A DNA stretch of 37,027 nucleotides from a virus, in the IMG/VR virus record IMGVR_UViG_3300032116_000624, positions 1 through 37,027 of that record. One strand, written 5' to 3'. Shown one piece after another: positions 15,598-22,722 of this stretch; the stretch's first letter is position 1; the number at the start of each line of letters is the position of its first letter. The notes beneath the pieces were generated by a model. That model saw only the letters and a program-made list of their open reading frames with translations. It did not search any database and was not told where the DNA came from. Both the position numbers and the translations under genes were made by a program.

Positions 15598-16083
15598 TCA
15601 CACCAGTTCTTTTTCGAACCAGCCGTGATTGAGCATTATGCCGATGGCTGCGTAGCCGGCGACATCGAGGATGTTGTCTTTAATCGATTCGTTCTGGGGC
15701 TCTGCAGCTTTTAGGATGAGGTGCTCGAGGCGTGCAATCTTGTCATGGCAGCGCACGATGACGCCGTAGGTCCCAAAGCGGAGAATGTTGTTGTGGCCGT
15801 AATCGCGCTGCTTACGGATTAGCGTGTCAATTAGCTCCTGCGGTGTAAAGCTATTTCCAGTGTTCGTTGCATAGCGGTAAGCCGTGCGGCCGACGCCGGC
15901 CCAATGAAGAGAAGTACTCTCACTTTCCTTGTTACGCGAGAAGTCTTCTTCGAGGTAGGTAAACGCGAGACGAAGCTCGGCGATAACTATCGCGGGAGGC
16001 TGCTTCGGGAAGTCCATTATCTTCTCGACAGCCGCTGCGGCCGCGTCATTCCAGGTTTCGATGGGGTTAGTTAATGTGTTCAT
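15598..16083 (-). CDS. DUF1599-like (nucleotide modification associated domain 1) protein
   Basis: A 161-residue protein. Residues about 85-155 (LIDTLIRKQRDYGHNNILRFGTYGVIVRCHDKIARLEHLI...ESIKDNILDVAGYAAIGIM) match the DUF1599/Nmad1 pattern (K..DYG..N...fG..G...R..DK..RL..L....DN..D.aGYa.i). The domain occurs in phages alongside nucleotide-modification or dNTP-metabolism genes, but its activity is not settled. The ATG lacks a ribosome site and lies six bases after a TAGTAT, so it may be leaderless. Copy B of the repeat lies just upstream. Confidence 0.8.
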   Translation of the reverse strand: MNTLTNPIETWNDAAAAAVEKIMDFPKQPPAIVIAELRLAFTYLEEDFSRNKESESTSLHWAGVGRTAYRYATNTGNSFTPQELIDTLIRKQRDYGHNNILRFGTYGVIVRCHDKIARLEHLILKAAEPQNESIKDNILDVAGYAAIGIMLNHGWFEKELV

Positions 16084-16097
16084 GCGGTAATACTAGT

Positions 16098-16112
16098 TCT
16101 TCCGCCACCGTA
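16098..16112 (+). repeat. TCTTCC repeat, copy B (no AGCCCCG)
   Basis: TCTTCCGCCACCGTA followed by AAAGAGTTGT, an extension shared with copies C and E. It lies in the 40-bp gap between two minus-strand genes. TCTT and AAGA flank it and could pair. Confidence 0.7.
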
Positions 16113-16123
16113 AAAGAGTTGTA

Positions 16124-16309
16124 CTAGGAACCTTTTTTGGTGGGTTTCTTCTCCAGGATGGCACCAGGGCCGCCAGATAGGAGCTCCATGGTCTGGGGCT
16201 TTCCAGTGTGAGACTTCTTGTTTGCGCAAACAGGTGGAGTCGAGACAGAGACCATCAACTCCACCTTGTTGCTGCACTTTGGGCATTTCCATGCGAACCT
16301 CTTAGACAT
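16124..16309 (-). CDS. small zinc-ribbon protein
   Basis: A 61-residue protein from ATG 16309 (MSKRFAWKCPKCSNKVELMV...). It has a CPKC knuckle and a further Cys (PVC) in a zinc-ribbon-like layout and a basic tail (KKPTKKGS). A longer frame from 16432 would overlap the neighbouring gene by 44 nt and lacks a ribosome site, so I prefer the short form. Confidence 0.55.
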   Translation of the reverse strand: MSKRFAWKCPKCSNKVELMVSVSTPPVCANKKSHTGKPQTMELLSGGPGAILEKKPTKKGS

Positions 16310-16388
16310 GGTCCGGGATGGTAGCACCATTTTTGTCAACTGCAGGTGAATAGCGCTACGACGGCCAAAGCGAATATCACTGTGGCCA

Positions 16389-16700
16389 TTATTGTTCGCC
16401 TGCCAGGCTGCGGATGTACTGCAGAATTTCATGACGTTTCTCGTCTGGCTGGTCTGCGTAGACCTTGAACATGATGCTGACGAAGCTCTTAAGTACCTCG
16501 AGCATGCAATCGTTCAGCAGCTGGCCAGCTTCATCGATGAGGTCTTCAATCTCGTCGACGGTCCCAGCAGCGATAATTTCACGACGCCCAGGGTGGTCGA
16601 GGTGCACGCAGCGGATTTGGGGGCTCAGTGGGAACCCCTTCTTTTCCAGGGAGTCCCAGATATAGAGGTCTTCATATGGGTTGGGCATGTCATCAAACAT
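16389..16700 (-). CDS. hypothetical protein
   Basis: A 103-residue acidic protein, helical after residue 45 (VDEIEDLIDEAGQLLNDCMLEVLKSFVSIMFKVYA). AAAGGA precedes the ATG at a good distance. No family is recognised. Confidence 0.65.
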   Translation of the reverse strand: MFDDMPNPYEDLYIWDSLEKKGFPLSPQIRCVHLDHPGRREIIAAGTVDEIEDLIDEAGQLLNDCMLEVLKSFVSIMFKVYADQPDEKRHEILQYIRSLAGEQ

Positions 16701-16717
16701 GTTGTTCCTTTCTGTAG

Positions 16718-16957
16718 TTACCAGTGCCGCCAGCTGCGGCCCCAGCGGGGAGATGTGTTACGTAGGTAGCGCGCAAAGCGCGGGAGAATCTTTTCCACAA
16801 CCTCGGGGATAAAGATGTGGACAAAGATGTCGAGGCAGCGAATAAAACGACAAGGGCTGCCGAGTTTAAATCGACTTACTGGGGGGAGTTCGAAACGCGG
16901 TAGTTCACGGAGGGTTTCCTTGAGAGTCAATTCACGTGTCAGCATTTGGTGAGTCAT
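16718..16957 (-). CDS. small basic hypothetical protein
   Basis: A 79-residue Arg-rich protein (RELPRFELPPVSRFK..., RYLRNTSPRWGRSWRHW). No recognised domain and no clear ribosome site. It starts 14 nt after the upstream gene stop. The coding assignment is moderate. Confidence 0.45.
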   Translation of the reverse strand: MTHQMLTRELTLKETLRELPRFELPPVSRFKLGSPCRFIRCLDIFVHIFIPEVVEKILPRFARYLRNTSPRWGRSWRHW

Positions 16958-16970
16958 AGTAGCTACTTAG

Positions 16971-17198
16971 TTATGTAATTACAACCTCTTCCACCACCGT
17001 AAAAGAGTTGTCAGCGCTTTTTGGCAGTGGGAGTGTCACTGGCTCCAGGGCCAGAAGGAAACGTTCGACGCTCGAGAGGATTGTCGAGACGTCTTCGGGT
17101 GAGAAAGGTTTGTCAGTCACTGCCAAGGCGGCCGCATGCGAGATGCGTTCTTGTAGTAGCGCTGCAGCGATGACTATCTCGTCGTAGATGTCATCCAT
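16971..17198 (-). CDS. small hypothetical protein ending in the repeat
   Basis: A 75-residue helical protein (YDEIVIAAALLQERISHAAALAV, VSTILSSVERFLLALEP). Its C-terminus, SFTVVEEVVIT, is encoded by copy C of the TCTTCC repeat read on the opposite strand, so the repeat has probably replaced or extended the original end. The start overlaps the preceding gene by eight bases. Confidence 0.6.
   Translation of the reverse strand: MDDIYDEIVIAAALLQERISHAAALAVTDKPFSPEDVSTILSSVERFLLALEPVTLPLPKSADNSFTVVEEVVIT
16987..17001 (+). repeat. TCTTCC repeat, copy C (inside a coding end)
   Basis: TCTTCCACCACCGTA followed by AAAGAGTTGT as in copies B and E. CTCTT and AAGAG flank the core. The reverse strand encodes TVVEE of the minus-strand gene. 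Confidence 0.7.
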
Positions 17199-17433
17199 TT
17201 TCAGGCTCGTCTTTCATCACTCCATACTCCAGAACAGCGTCGAAGACTTCGCCACGCAAACTGTTGAAGGAAACATCTTCCAACTCTGAAACAATCATCG
17301 CCCACTTTTCTGCAGGCAACCACATTTCGTCGTCGGGGTCAAAGTCGAACGACTCTTTGTCAAACAAGAGCACAAAGACGTCGTCGTCGTCATGCATCTC
17401 ATTGATGGCCGCTTTCAGTTCAGAAATCTTCAC
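17191..17433 (-). CDS. small acidic hypothetical protein
   Basis: An 80-residue strongly acidic protein (EMHDDDDVFVLLFDKESFDFDPDDEMW). It starts with GTG in a GTGA overlap with the upstream stop, which indicates coupled translation. No family is recognised, but the first 20 residues (MKISELKAAINEMHDDDDVF) resemble small phage proteins that begin with ELK..I...DDD.V. Confidence 0.65.
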   Translation of the reverse strand: MKISELKAAINEMHDDDDVFVLLFDKESFDFDPDDEMWLPAEKWAMIVSELEDVSFNSLRGEVFDAVLEYGVMKDEPENG

Positions 17434-17744
17434 TTGTACTCATTTCCATATTCGCCTAGGTCACCTGTGCGATTGATTGCTGGGTAAACAGGTCCGTAGC
17501 CATTTTTGTCGAGCAGGTCGCTGACCATTTCTAGACACTCTCCGTCGGTCGCTAGTTCTCCGTCGATGCGCACAATGCGAATAATTTCCTTGATGATTTC
17601 CTCAGGCGTCATGAGCAACTCTTTCTCTAGTTGTTTTTCTACTTCTATGCACGCGTTACACATTTCTTCTTCACACGTGCAGTTGTCAGGTATCGGGAAT
17701 TCCCAAACATCAGCGGGGATGGGAATGTTGTGTACCGCTCTCAT
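17430..17744 (-). CDS. hypothetical protein with Cys cluster
   Basis: A 104-residue protein with CTCEEEMCNACIEVEK near residue 22, a possible metal site, then an acidic helical region and a Gly/Tyr tail. It overlaps its upstream neighbour by ATGA. No family is recognised. Confidence 0.65.
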   Translation of the reverse strand: MRAVHNIPIPADVWEFPIPDNCTCEEEMCNACIEVEKQLEKELLMTPEEIIKEIIRIVRIDGELATDGECLEMVSDLLDKNGYGPVYPAINRTGDLGEYGNEYK

Positions 17745-17971
17745 TGTTCTTGCAACACTTCATCTAGCGCTTCATAGTCGAGCGATTCGTCTAACCAGGC
17801 TACGCCGTCTGGGGTTCCTGCTGACGTGTACACAAGATAGTTAGTTGCGAAATCACGGTACGTCACTTCCTTATCAAGGCTTATGACCATGTTGTACAAA
17901 AATTCGTCATTCATTAGCCACAAGGCCACGTTCCACGTTGCGTGGTTTTTCCATCCGTTGTAATCGCTCAT
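17741..17971 (-). CDS. DUF7249-like small phage protein
   Basis: A 76-residue protein starting MSDYNGWKNHATWNVALWLMND. The NGWKNHATWNVALW(L/I)xND signature recurs in a widespread family of phage hypotheticals. I chose ATG 17971 because it overlaps the preceding stop (ATGA) and fits the family N-terminus. Function is unknown. Confidence 0.75.
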   Translation of the reverse strand: MSDYNGWKNHATWNVALWLMNDEFLYNMVISLDKEVTYRDFATNYLVYTSAGTPDGVAWLDESLDYEALDEVLQEQ

Positions 17972-18438
17972 GCATCCACTCCACAGTTTGCGCAATACGA
18001 GTCGTACTCGTGATTGCATAAAACCTTCTCAATAATTTTTGGCTCCACTGTGCCGTAGTCAAGGCTGTAACAGTGAATCTCTACAGGGTCGTTTTCTTTA
18101 GCGACGATGACGTAGATGTATTCCGCATAGCACTCGATTGCTTCTTCAAACGTCTTTATGAACGGTTCGTTTGGCGTATCGGTGTAATACTTGCCCCAGT
18201 ATTCTTTTATCTCTATGTGGTTGCCGAACGTGTCGTCATCTTCTTGCTGAAATGGGCTAAGGAAAGACCAGCCGTTATGTTCGTCAAGTAGGACACGACA
18301 TGTTGTTTCGTACCCGTCACGACGGATGAACTCGGAAAGAACGCCCATCATGTGTGTGGGGTATCCATCCCAGTGGACATAGCGCCCCTCTAGTTCGCCG
18401 TTTTCCAACTGGCGTGCAACAACTGAACGAGTTGCCAT
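17968..18438 (-). CDS. conserved phage hypothetical protein
   Basis: A 156-residue acidic protein with GRYVHWDGYPTHMMGVL near the start, a phrase seen in a recurrent phage family, and a C-terminal CNHEYDSYCANCG that may bind zinc. Function is unknown. It is coupled to both neighbours by short overlaps. Confidence 0.7.
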   Translation of the reverse strand: MATRSVVARQLENGELEGRYVHWDGYPTHMMGVLSEFIRRDGYETTCRVLLDEHNGWSFLSPFQQEDDDTFGNHIEIKEYWGKYYTDTPNEPFIKTFEEAIECYAEYIYVIVAKENDPVEIHCYSLDYGTVEPKIIEKVLCNHEYDSYCANCGVDA

Positions 18439-18599
18439 TATTCTTCCCCCTTTATGATTTCGACGGTGATGTTTTCCATGTGTGGACCAAAATCTTCTGT
18501 GTTGCGATTGCTATAGAAGAAATCGTCAATCATGCAGTTCAGCACCTCGTACGGGTCTACCTCGTCTGGTACCGACAGTTTGATAAGAATCTCTTTCAT
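18438..18599 (-). CDS. 53-residue acidic protein
   Basis: This frame starts at ATG 18599 with MKEILIKLSVPDEVDPYEVL and ends ITVEIIKGEE. Its TAA overlaps the next ATG by one base and it starts 3 nt after the stop of the upstream gene, so it fits the coupled operon. The strand-helix-strand pattern resembles small ferredoxin-like folds; no family is recognised. Confidence 0.65.
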   Translation of the reverse strand: MKEILIKLSVPDEVDPYEVLNCMIDDFFYSNRNTEDFGPHMENITVEIIKGEE

Positions 18600-18602
18600 T
18601 GT

Positions 18603-18755
18603 TTATTCCTCTTCTTCGTCGTCTGGCATACAGTTGATGCAGGTGTAGATGATGATTGCGGGCTTGACATCGTCTTTGATGCTCAGCATCCCGTAGTACG
18701 GGTTCCAAGTGTCTTTGCACTTGTGGCAGTTCCAGTAGGTCAGTTCGCCTGACAT
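18603..18755 (-). CDS. 50-residue zinc-ribbon protein
   Basis: This frame encodes MSGELTYWNCHKCKDTWNPY and later YTCINCMPDDEEEE, two CxxC knuckles about 25 residues apart and an acidic tail. AAAGGGG precedes the ATG at a suitable distance. It is the first gene of the long minus-strand operon. Confidence 0.65.
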   Translation of the reverse strand: MSGELTYWNCHKCKDTWNPYYGMLSIKDDVKPAIIIYTCINCMPDDEEEE

Positions 18756-18788
18756 GTGTTCCCCTTTGATAGTTAGTAGTTAGTAGTT

Positions 18789-18811
18789 GTGGGGTGCACG
18801 CTACACCCCAC
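18789..18811. repeat. 8-bp inverted repeat before the minus-strand operon
   Basis: GTGGGGTG-cacgcta-CACCCCAC is a perfect 8-bp stem with a 7-nt loop, followed by TAGT-type direct repeats at 18774-18788. It is in the leader or promoter of the operon starting at 18755, with no T-run, so it looks more like an operator or leader hairpin than a terminator. Confidence 0.5.
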
Positions 18812-18849
18812 TTAGCCATTTTTGCAAGTGGCTACTGCTAGATTATTTT

Positions 18850-18863
18850 GTGACTTTGGTCAC
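18850..18863 (-). promoter_or_regulatory. CRP-like dyad upstream of the minus-strand operon
   Basis: GTGACCAAAGTCAC on the minus strand is the most symmetric copy of the GTGAC-N4-GWCAC family (perfect five-base half sites). It overlaps the stop codon of the upstream gene. A TTGCAA lies 22 bp downstream, but its -10 is weak. Confidence 0.5.
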
Positions 18864-19069
18864 GCCATAACTTTGACACGGTGGCGCTCCACCCATACCT
18901 CGCCCTTGCCGTTTAGTGGCTTGACGAGATAGTCAATGTGTCCGAAGCGGACACGCACGTCAGCAATCTTCACGCCGACGTCTAGCCCTTCCATTGAAAG
19001 CACGCCGACTTCACCACGTGCTGTCTCAGGCTTGATTTTCTCTACCTGCTGTTTGTCATAGGTTTCCAC
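18860..19069 (-). CDS. small hypothetical protein, beta-rich
   Basis: A 69-residue protein with a charged start and alternating strands (VGVKIADVRVRFGHIDYLVKP, GEVWVERHRVKVMA). It starts with GTG four bases after AAGGAGA. A TTGTGT, 17-bp spacer and TAACTT lie upstream. No family is recognised. Confidence 0.65.
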   Translation of the reverse strand: METYDKQQVEKIKPETARGEVGVLSMEGLDVGVKIADVRVRFGHIDYLVKPLNGKGEVWVERHRVKVMA

Positions 19070-19162
19070 TGCTTCTCCTTTTCTGTAGTGGTGACCTAAA
19101 AGTTATCCAGTACACCTGACAAACACAACACGAAAGGCCAAACTTTTCTCGAGGGCCACGTG

Positions 19163-19191
19163 TCATCCACCACCGTCTGGTTGTAGCCCCG
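19163..19191 (+). repeat. TCTTCC/AGCCCCG repeat, copy D (divergent first block)
   Basis: TCATCCACCACCGTC and, seven bases later, AGCCCCG, which pairs with CGGGGCT further on (AGCCCCG...CGGGGCT). It lies between divergent genes. Confidence 0.65.
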
Positions 19192-19263
19192 TTACCGGCA
19201 GCGGCCCCGCGGGGCTTCTGGGGTTCCGCCGCAGCCGGCAGCCGGTCGAGTAGTGTCAAGAGT

Positions 19264-19644
19264 ATGAACCGATGGGACAAAAACATTCAAGCACTATCCG
19301 CCTATGTTGCCGAGAACGGCACAGCACTCGTACCGACCTCGTACAAATGTTTAGTGGACGGCGAGACGGTATCGCTGGGGTCGTGGGTGACCTATGTGCG
19401 TATCAAGTACCGCGCTGGAACGCTTCAGATGGAACGCATGGCTCAGATGGAAAACTTCCCTGGTTGGACATGGGGTCCTTGTAAGCCTGGACCGATGGGT
19501 AACCCTGACCGTGACAAGCAGATGGTCGCTATGCGTCAGGCTGGCAAGTCACTCCAAAGCATCGGAGACGAATACGGCTTGTCAAGGCAACGAGTTCATC
19601 AAATCCTAAATCGCATGGGACATCGGGAAACCGCTAGTGCCTAG
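19264..19644 (+). CDS. helicase-associated (HA) domain plus HTH protein
   Basis: A 126-residue protein. Residues 1-70 (WDKNIQALSAYVAENGTALVPTSYKCLVDGETVSLGSWVTYVRIKYRAGTL...FPGWTW) match the HA domain (W...l..l..y....G...vp......g..Lg.Wv...R..y..g.L), a DNA-binding module. Residues 82-120 (DKQMVAMRQAGKSLQSIGDEYGLSRQRVHQILNRMG) form a sigma-70 region 4-like HTH. The combination suggests a sequence-specific DNA-binding regulator; it is one candidate reader of the recurrent repeat. Confidence 0.8.
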   Translation: MNRWDKNIQALSAYVAENGTALVPTSYKCLVDGETVSLGSWVTYVRIKYRAGTLQMERMAQMENFPGWTWGPCKPGPMGNPDRDKQMVAMRQAGKSLQSIGDEYGLSRQRVHQILNRMGHRETASA

Positions 19645-19861
19645 ACACCCTGAAGTAAAAAAAGAACCACGACCATCTCTACTTATCGCTTTAGGCGGAG
19701 TAGGGATAGCGGGTTCTTTTTATGGAAGTATTCTTTGGGTTGTGTTGTGGTTTGTTCGTTCTGCTGACATCGCAGAATGGAACGCCCCTTATTGGAAGTG
19801 TGCTATGACTGCCCTTGCCGTAAATGCCTTGCGCCTTTACGACAAAAAGGTATTCGACTAA
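19637..19861 (+). CDS. small membrane protein
   Basis: A 74-residue protein with two hydrophobic segments (SLLIALGGVGIAGSFYGSILWVVLWFV and YWKCAMTALAVNALRLY). It starts with GTG in an eight-base overlap with the HA/HTH gene and ends just before copy E of the repeat. Function unknown. Confidence 0.55.
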   Translation: MPRHPEVKKEPRPSLLIALGGVGIAGSFYGSILWVVLWFVRSADIAEWNAPYWKCAMTALAVNALRLYDKKVFD

Positions 19862-19864
19862 GCC

Positions 19865-19879
19865 TCTTCCGCCACCGTC
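19865..19879 (+). repeat. TCTTCC repeat, copy E (no AGCCCCG)
   Basis: TCTTCCGCCACCGTC followed by AAAGAGTTGTC, as in copies B and C. It lies between two convergent gene ends. CTCTT and AAGAG around the core can pair. Confidence 0.75.
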
Positions 19880-19896
19880 AAAGAGTTGTCCTCGTC

Positions 19897-20121
19897 TTAT
19901 TCGGACTGACGGAACACCATCAGTCCTGCGACTGCTGTGCTGTCAATGTGCGTTGGGTCTGCGAGTGCGATACCTGTCACCCACGCTTCTTTCGGTAGTG
20001 GCTGTGTCGGGTCATCACCCACAATGCCACGCACCTTCTGTATCGCTTCGCTAATCGCTTCGCCATCTGTGTCGGCTTCTACATCTACGCCGACCATGAC
20101 CTGAACACGGTACTTTGCCAT
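19897..20121 (-). CDS. small beta-alpha-beta hypothetical protein
   Basis: A 74-residue protein (MAKYRVQVMVGVDVEADTDGEAISEAIQKVRGIVG) with a strand-helix pattern like small phage proteins starting KYRV.V...V.A.....A...A. AAGGA precedes ATG 20121; a longer frame to 20151 lacks a ribosome site. Function unknown. Confidence 0.65.
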   Translation of the reverse strand: MAKYRVQVMVGVDVEADTDGEAISEAIQKVRGIVGDDPTQPLPKEAWVTGIALADPTHIDSTAVAGLMVFRQSE

Positions 20122-20202
20122 TGTTTCCTTCTTTCTGCCCGTACCTTCCATACGGGTCGGGTGTCTTTCGTGCCTCTACGGGCTTCCTGTGGGGCGAGTT
20201 CA

Positions 20203-20244
20203 GGCGAGTGAGTGGCTGAAAGGGGGAAATGCCACCCACTCGCC
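20203..20244. repeat. 14-bp imperfect inverted repeat
   Basis: GGCGAGTGAGTGGC and GCCACCCACTCGCC pair at 13 of 14 positions around a 14-nt purine-rich loop. It lies between the VWA gene end and the next small minus-strand gene, so it may be a transcript terminator or processing site; no clear T-run follows. Confidence 0.55.
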
Positions 20245-20249
20245 ACGCA

Positions 20250-20283
20250 ATCGGGCAGGCTCACTACTGCGAACCTGCCCGAT
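20250..20283 (-). terminator. strong hairpin after the VWA gene
   Basis: ATCGGGCAGG and CCTGCCCGAT form a perfect 10-bp stem with a 14-nt loop, five bases after the VWA stop codon on the minus strand. There is no T-run, so it may act as a stabiliser rather than a classical terminator. Confidence 0.5.
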
Positions 20284-20288
20284 ACGGT

Positions 20289-21824
20289 CTAGCGATAGGT
20301 GAGTTCGTGACCTGTCACGCTCTCGTACACACCTTTCATGTGTGACGGAACGATGGACTTCACTTTCTCGCCCTTTGACATGGCTTTCAGCATTGTGACT
20401 GCCTGCTCAGGTGTCTCACAGGTGTAGATACCGTGACGCTTGATGAGTGCCACGCACTCCATCACTAAGTCCTCACCCCAACTGTCACCCTTGCCTGTGA
20501 CCCCACCATCGGTGACCCAAATGACAGGGGAAGTATTGCGCTGACGCTTTCCGATAGCCCAACGCAAGGCAGGTGCGTCCACTCCGTTGCCACCGTTCGG
20601 TGACGGAAGTTCTTTCACGCACTTGCCCTTGTTGGCGACCACATACAGGTTCGGGCGACTACTGCGCCCACCTGAATACTGCGCCACGAGTGCTGACGGT
20701 GCGCTCAACACCATCTCCATCACTTCATCGTGTTCCAGCGACATAGAACCACTCGTGTCAATGAGTACCACGCCACCTGCGCCCTTCACAGTACGGTCAA
20801 AGATACGGCGTTCAGGGTCGGTGAGTAGGCGAGACATACGGCGTGGGTTACGCCCTGTCTGCGATGAGACACGCTTGCGTCCGATAGCACCCATCACATT
20901 ACGCTCTAACGCTGGTGTGGAGATACGCAGTTCTTCCCACAAGGTCGCACGACCTTTCTTCGGGATAGTTCCACGACCCCAACGGTCATGTGTGAAGTTC
21001 TCGCTTGCCTTCTCTGTCGGAGACTTGCCATCTTCATCTTTGACTTCGCCTGACGGTGCGCCTTCGCCCTCTTTGCCTTCGCCCTCTTTTTGTGGCTGTG
21101 GCTTTCCTGTGGGGTTGTCACACAATGCGCCGACTTGTTCCTCTACCCACTTTGCGTAGTTCTCCACATAGCCAAATCCTGACAGGTGGAGACGAGAGTG
21201 AGTGGCGTGGAGTGATGGAGTAGAACGCTGGTTGTCCATTACAGAGCGAAAGTAGTTCTCGCCTGTGTGGGAAATCGTCTCCAACAGTTTCACCCACGAT
21301 GGCTCGTGCTGTGCGACACCACGCAAGTATTGTTCGTATCCTGCCGTGCCACGAAACGCAATAGCGTCCATCACGCACGAGAGAAAGTCGCCCACCTCTG
21401 CTGTGCGCTTTCCTGCGAGATACTCGCTTCCGTCTGAAAGGTGAGTTGTTGGCTCAAATCCTGCGTAAGAACACAGGACATTGACACGCAGTTCCTCGCA
21501 CACTACGAGCGTAGGTGCTTTGGCGTAGCCACGAGCCACCCACTTCTCAAACTGCTTCGCCGTAGGTGACACCTTTGCGTGTGTCATCTCGTGCGCTCGT
21601 ATCACGCGAGAATGTTCGGTGTCGTACATCGGCACACGCATCTCACGCAAGGTGACTTCCGTTGCTGGTTCACCACGCTTGGGTTGGACATTGACAATGT
21701 TCCAACGCTTCTCTGCGTCTTTCGCTGTGTTGTCTCCACGAGACAACATCTCAGGCTCAGGGTACTGTGGCGTAGTACCCTGAGCGATGTTCGCCGTAAT
21801 CGGCGTTCCGTTTGACTTGCTCAC
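20289..21824 (-). CDS. VWA-domain protein with an HEXXH metallopeptidase-like motif
   Basis: This 511-residue protein has HEMTH at 78-82 followed by CEELRVN at 109-115, the H-E-x-x-H plus downstream Glu layout of metallopeptidases (compare DUF2201-type proteins, which join a putative peptidase domain to a VWA-like domain). A charged low-complexity linker (240-280) separates it from a C-terminal VWA domain with the MIDAS motif DTSGSMS (356-362) and WVTDGG. It starts with GTG 6 nt after the MoxR-like ATPase stop. MoxR/VWA pairs act as chaperone-like machines for protein or metal-centre maturation; in a phage the client is unknown. Confidence 0.75.
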   Translation of the reverse strand: MSKSNGTPITANIAQGTTPQYPEPEMLSRGDNTAKDAEKRWNIVNVQPKRGEPATEVTLREMRVPMYDTEHSRVIRAHEMTHAKVSPTAKQFEKWVARGYAKAPTLVVCEELRVNVLCSYAGFEPTTHLSDGSEYLAGKRTAEVGDFLSCVMDAIAFRGTAGYEQYLRGVAQHEPSWVKLLETISHTGENYFRSVMDNQRSTPSLHATHSRLHLSGFGYVENYAKWVEEQVGALCDNPTGKPQPQKEGEGKEGEGAPSGEVKDEDGKSPTEKASENFTHDRWGRGTIPKKGRATLWEELRISTPALERNVMGAIGRKRVSSQTGRNPRRMSRLLTDPERRIFDRTVKGAGGVVLIDTSGSMSLEHDEVMEMVLSAPSALVAQYSGGRSSRPNLYVVANKGKCVKELPSPNGGNGVDAPALRWAIGKRQRNTSPVIWVTDGGVTGKGDSWGEDLVMECVALIKRHGIYTCETPEQAVTMLKAMSKGEKVKSIVPSHMKGVYESVTGHELTYR

Positions 21825-21830
21825 AATGCC

Positions 21831-22571
21831 CTACTTCTGTGGGGTCATTGTGTTGATAGCGATAGCGTCCACCACGCTCTTAGCACGGTCACGGAAAACC
21901 ATTTGCGCCGCCTTTTTTGTTCCGAGTGCTGTACGCAGTTGGTCAAAGGCGTAGAACGCACGGAGAGAGATACGGCGTTCGCCTGCGTCTGCCATCTGAC
22001 GGGCGTAGTCACGCAAGTCCTCGCTCAGACGGGCGAGTGCTGACGGGTGTGGCTCGTTGATACGGATACAGACGGGGAAACGGTCTTTGAGTGCCATTGG
22101 TAGGTCGCTCATCTGCTCAATGTTCGTGGTCATCACCACGCTGAAACCTGCGTTGGGGCGCAATACCTGACGGGTCTGTGGGTGTTCCCACTTTGCGCTT
22201 TCAGGGCTGTCTGTCATCGCCAGCAAGGTTGCGAACACATCGCCACCTGCCTTGTCAATCTCGTCAATAACGAGACGACCACCTGTGTTGCCATCGCCCT
22301 TCCACGCACGGATAGCAGAGCCTTCCAGCCACGACCACGAGCCGTGGTCATTTGGTTGCCAGCAACCTGTTACATCTGCGTTGGTCATGTCATCGGTACA
22401 GATGAGACGGTGTGCGCCTGCTTCGGTGTTGCCGTATGTCAAGCCTGCGAATGTCTTGCCTGTTCCTGGCACTCCAAACAGAATGAGACGGTCTATGCCT
22501 GCTTCCAGCGCATCATTGACTTCTTGCCAGCAGGCAGGAAGTGTGGTTGTTGTGTCTTGGACACTTGTCAT
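21831..22571 (-). CDS. MoxR-type AAA+ ATPase
   Basis: A 246-residue protein from ATG 22571, with a ribosome site (GGGGA). Walker A is GVPGTGKT (33-40), Walker B is VIDEID (101-106), sensor 1 VVMTTN and an arginine-finger region ALKDRFP follow. The GVPGTGKT...DEIDK pattern and the short C-terminal lid fit MoxR/CbbQ/CobS-like ATPases. These usually work with a VWA protein, which is the next gene. Together they probably form one ATP-driven complex. Confidence 0.85.
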   Translation of the reverse strand: MTSVQDTTTTLPACWQEVNDALEAGIDRLILFGVPGTGKTFAGLTYGNTEAGAHRLICTDDMTNADVTGCWQPNDHGSWSWLEGSAIRAWKGDGNTGGRLVIDEIDKAGGDVFATLLAMTDSPESAKWEHPQTRQVLRPNAGFSVVMTTNIEQMSDLPMALKDRFPVCIRINEPHPSALARLSEDLRDYARQMADAGERRISLRAFYAFDQLRTALGTKKAAQMVFRDRAKSVVDAIAINTMTPQK

Positions 22572-22608
22572 TGGTTTCCCCTTTCGTGGGAGTTTGTTGT
22601 GGGTGTGA

Positions 22609-22637
22609 AGTGTAGCCACATTGTTAGTGGCACACAA
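22609..22637 (-). promoter_or_regulatory. promoter of the MoxR/VWA operon
   Basis: On the minus strand TTGTGT, a 17-bp spacer and TACACT, 37 nt upstream of the MoxR-like start. No CRP-like dyad lies directly before it. Confidence 0.55.
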
Positions 22638-22669
22638 CCTTGTTAGCCATCATTTCTAATGGCTCTCTA

Positions 22670-22709
22670 TGTGGGGTGGGCGAGCATCTGCCGTGTCTCC
22701 CACCCCACA
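22670..22709 (-). terminator. hairpin after the 137-residue gene
   Basis: TGTGGGGTGGG and CCCACCCCACA form a perfect 11-bp stem with an 18-nt loop just after the minus-strand gene stop. There is no clear T-run. Confidence 0.5.
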
Positions 22710-22722
22710 CGAGACTTTGTGA

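Noticed and set aside
20587-21159. 190-codon plus-strand frame inside the VWA gene
   Set aside because: The VWA frame has clear domain motifs and operon context; the opposite frame has none.
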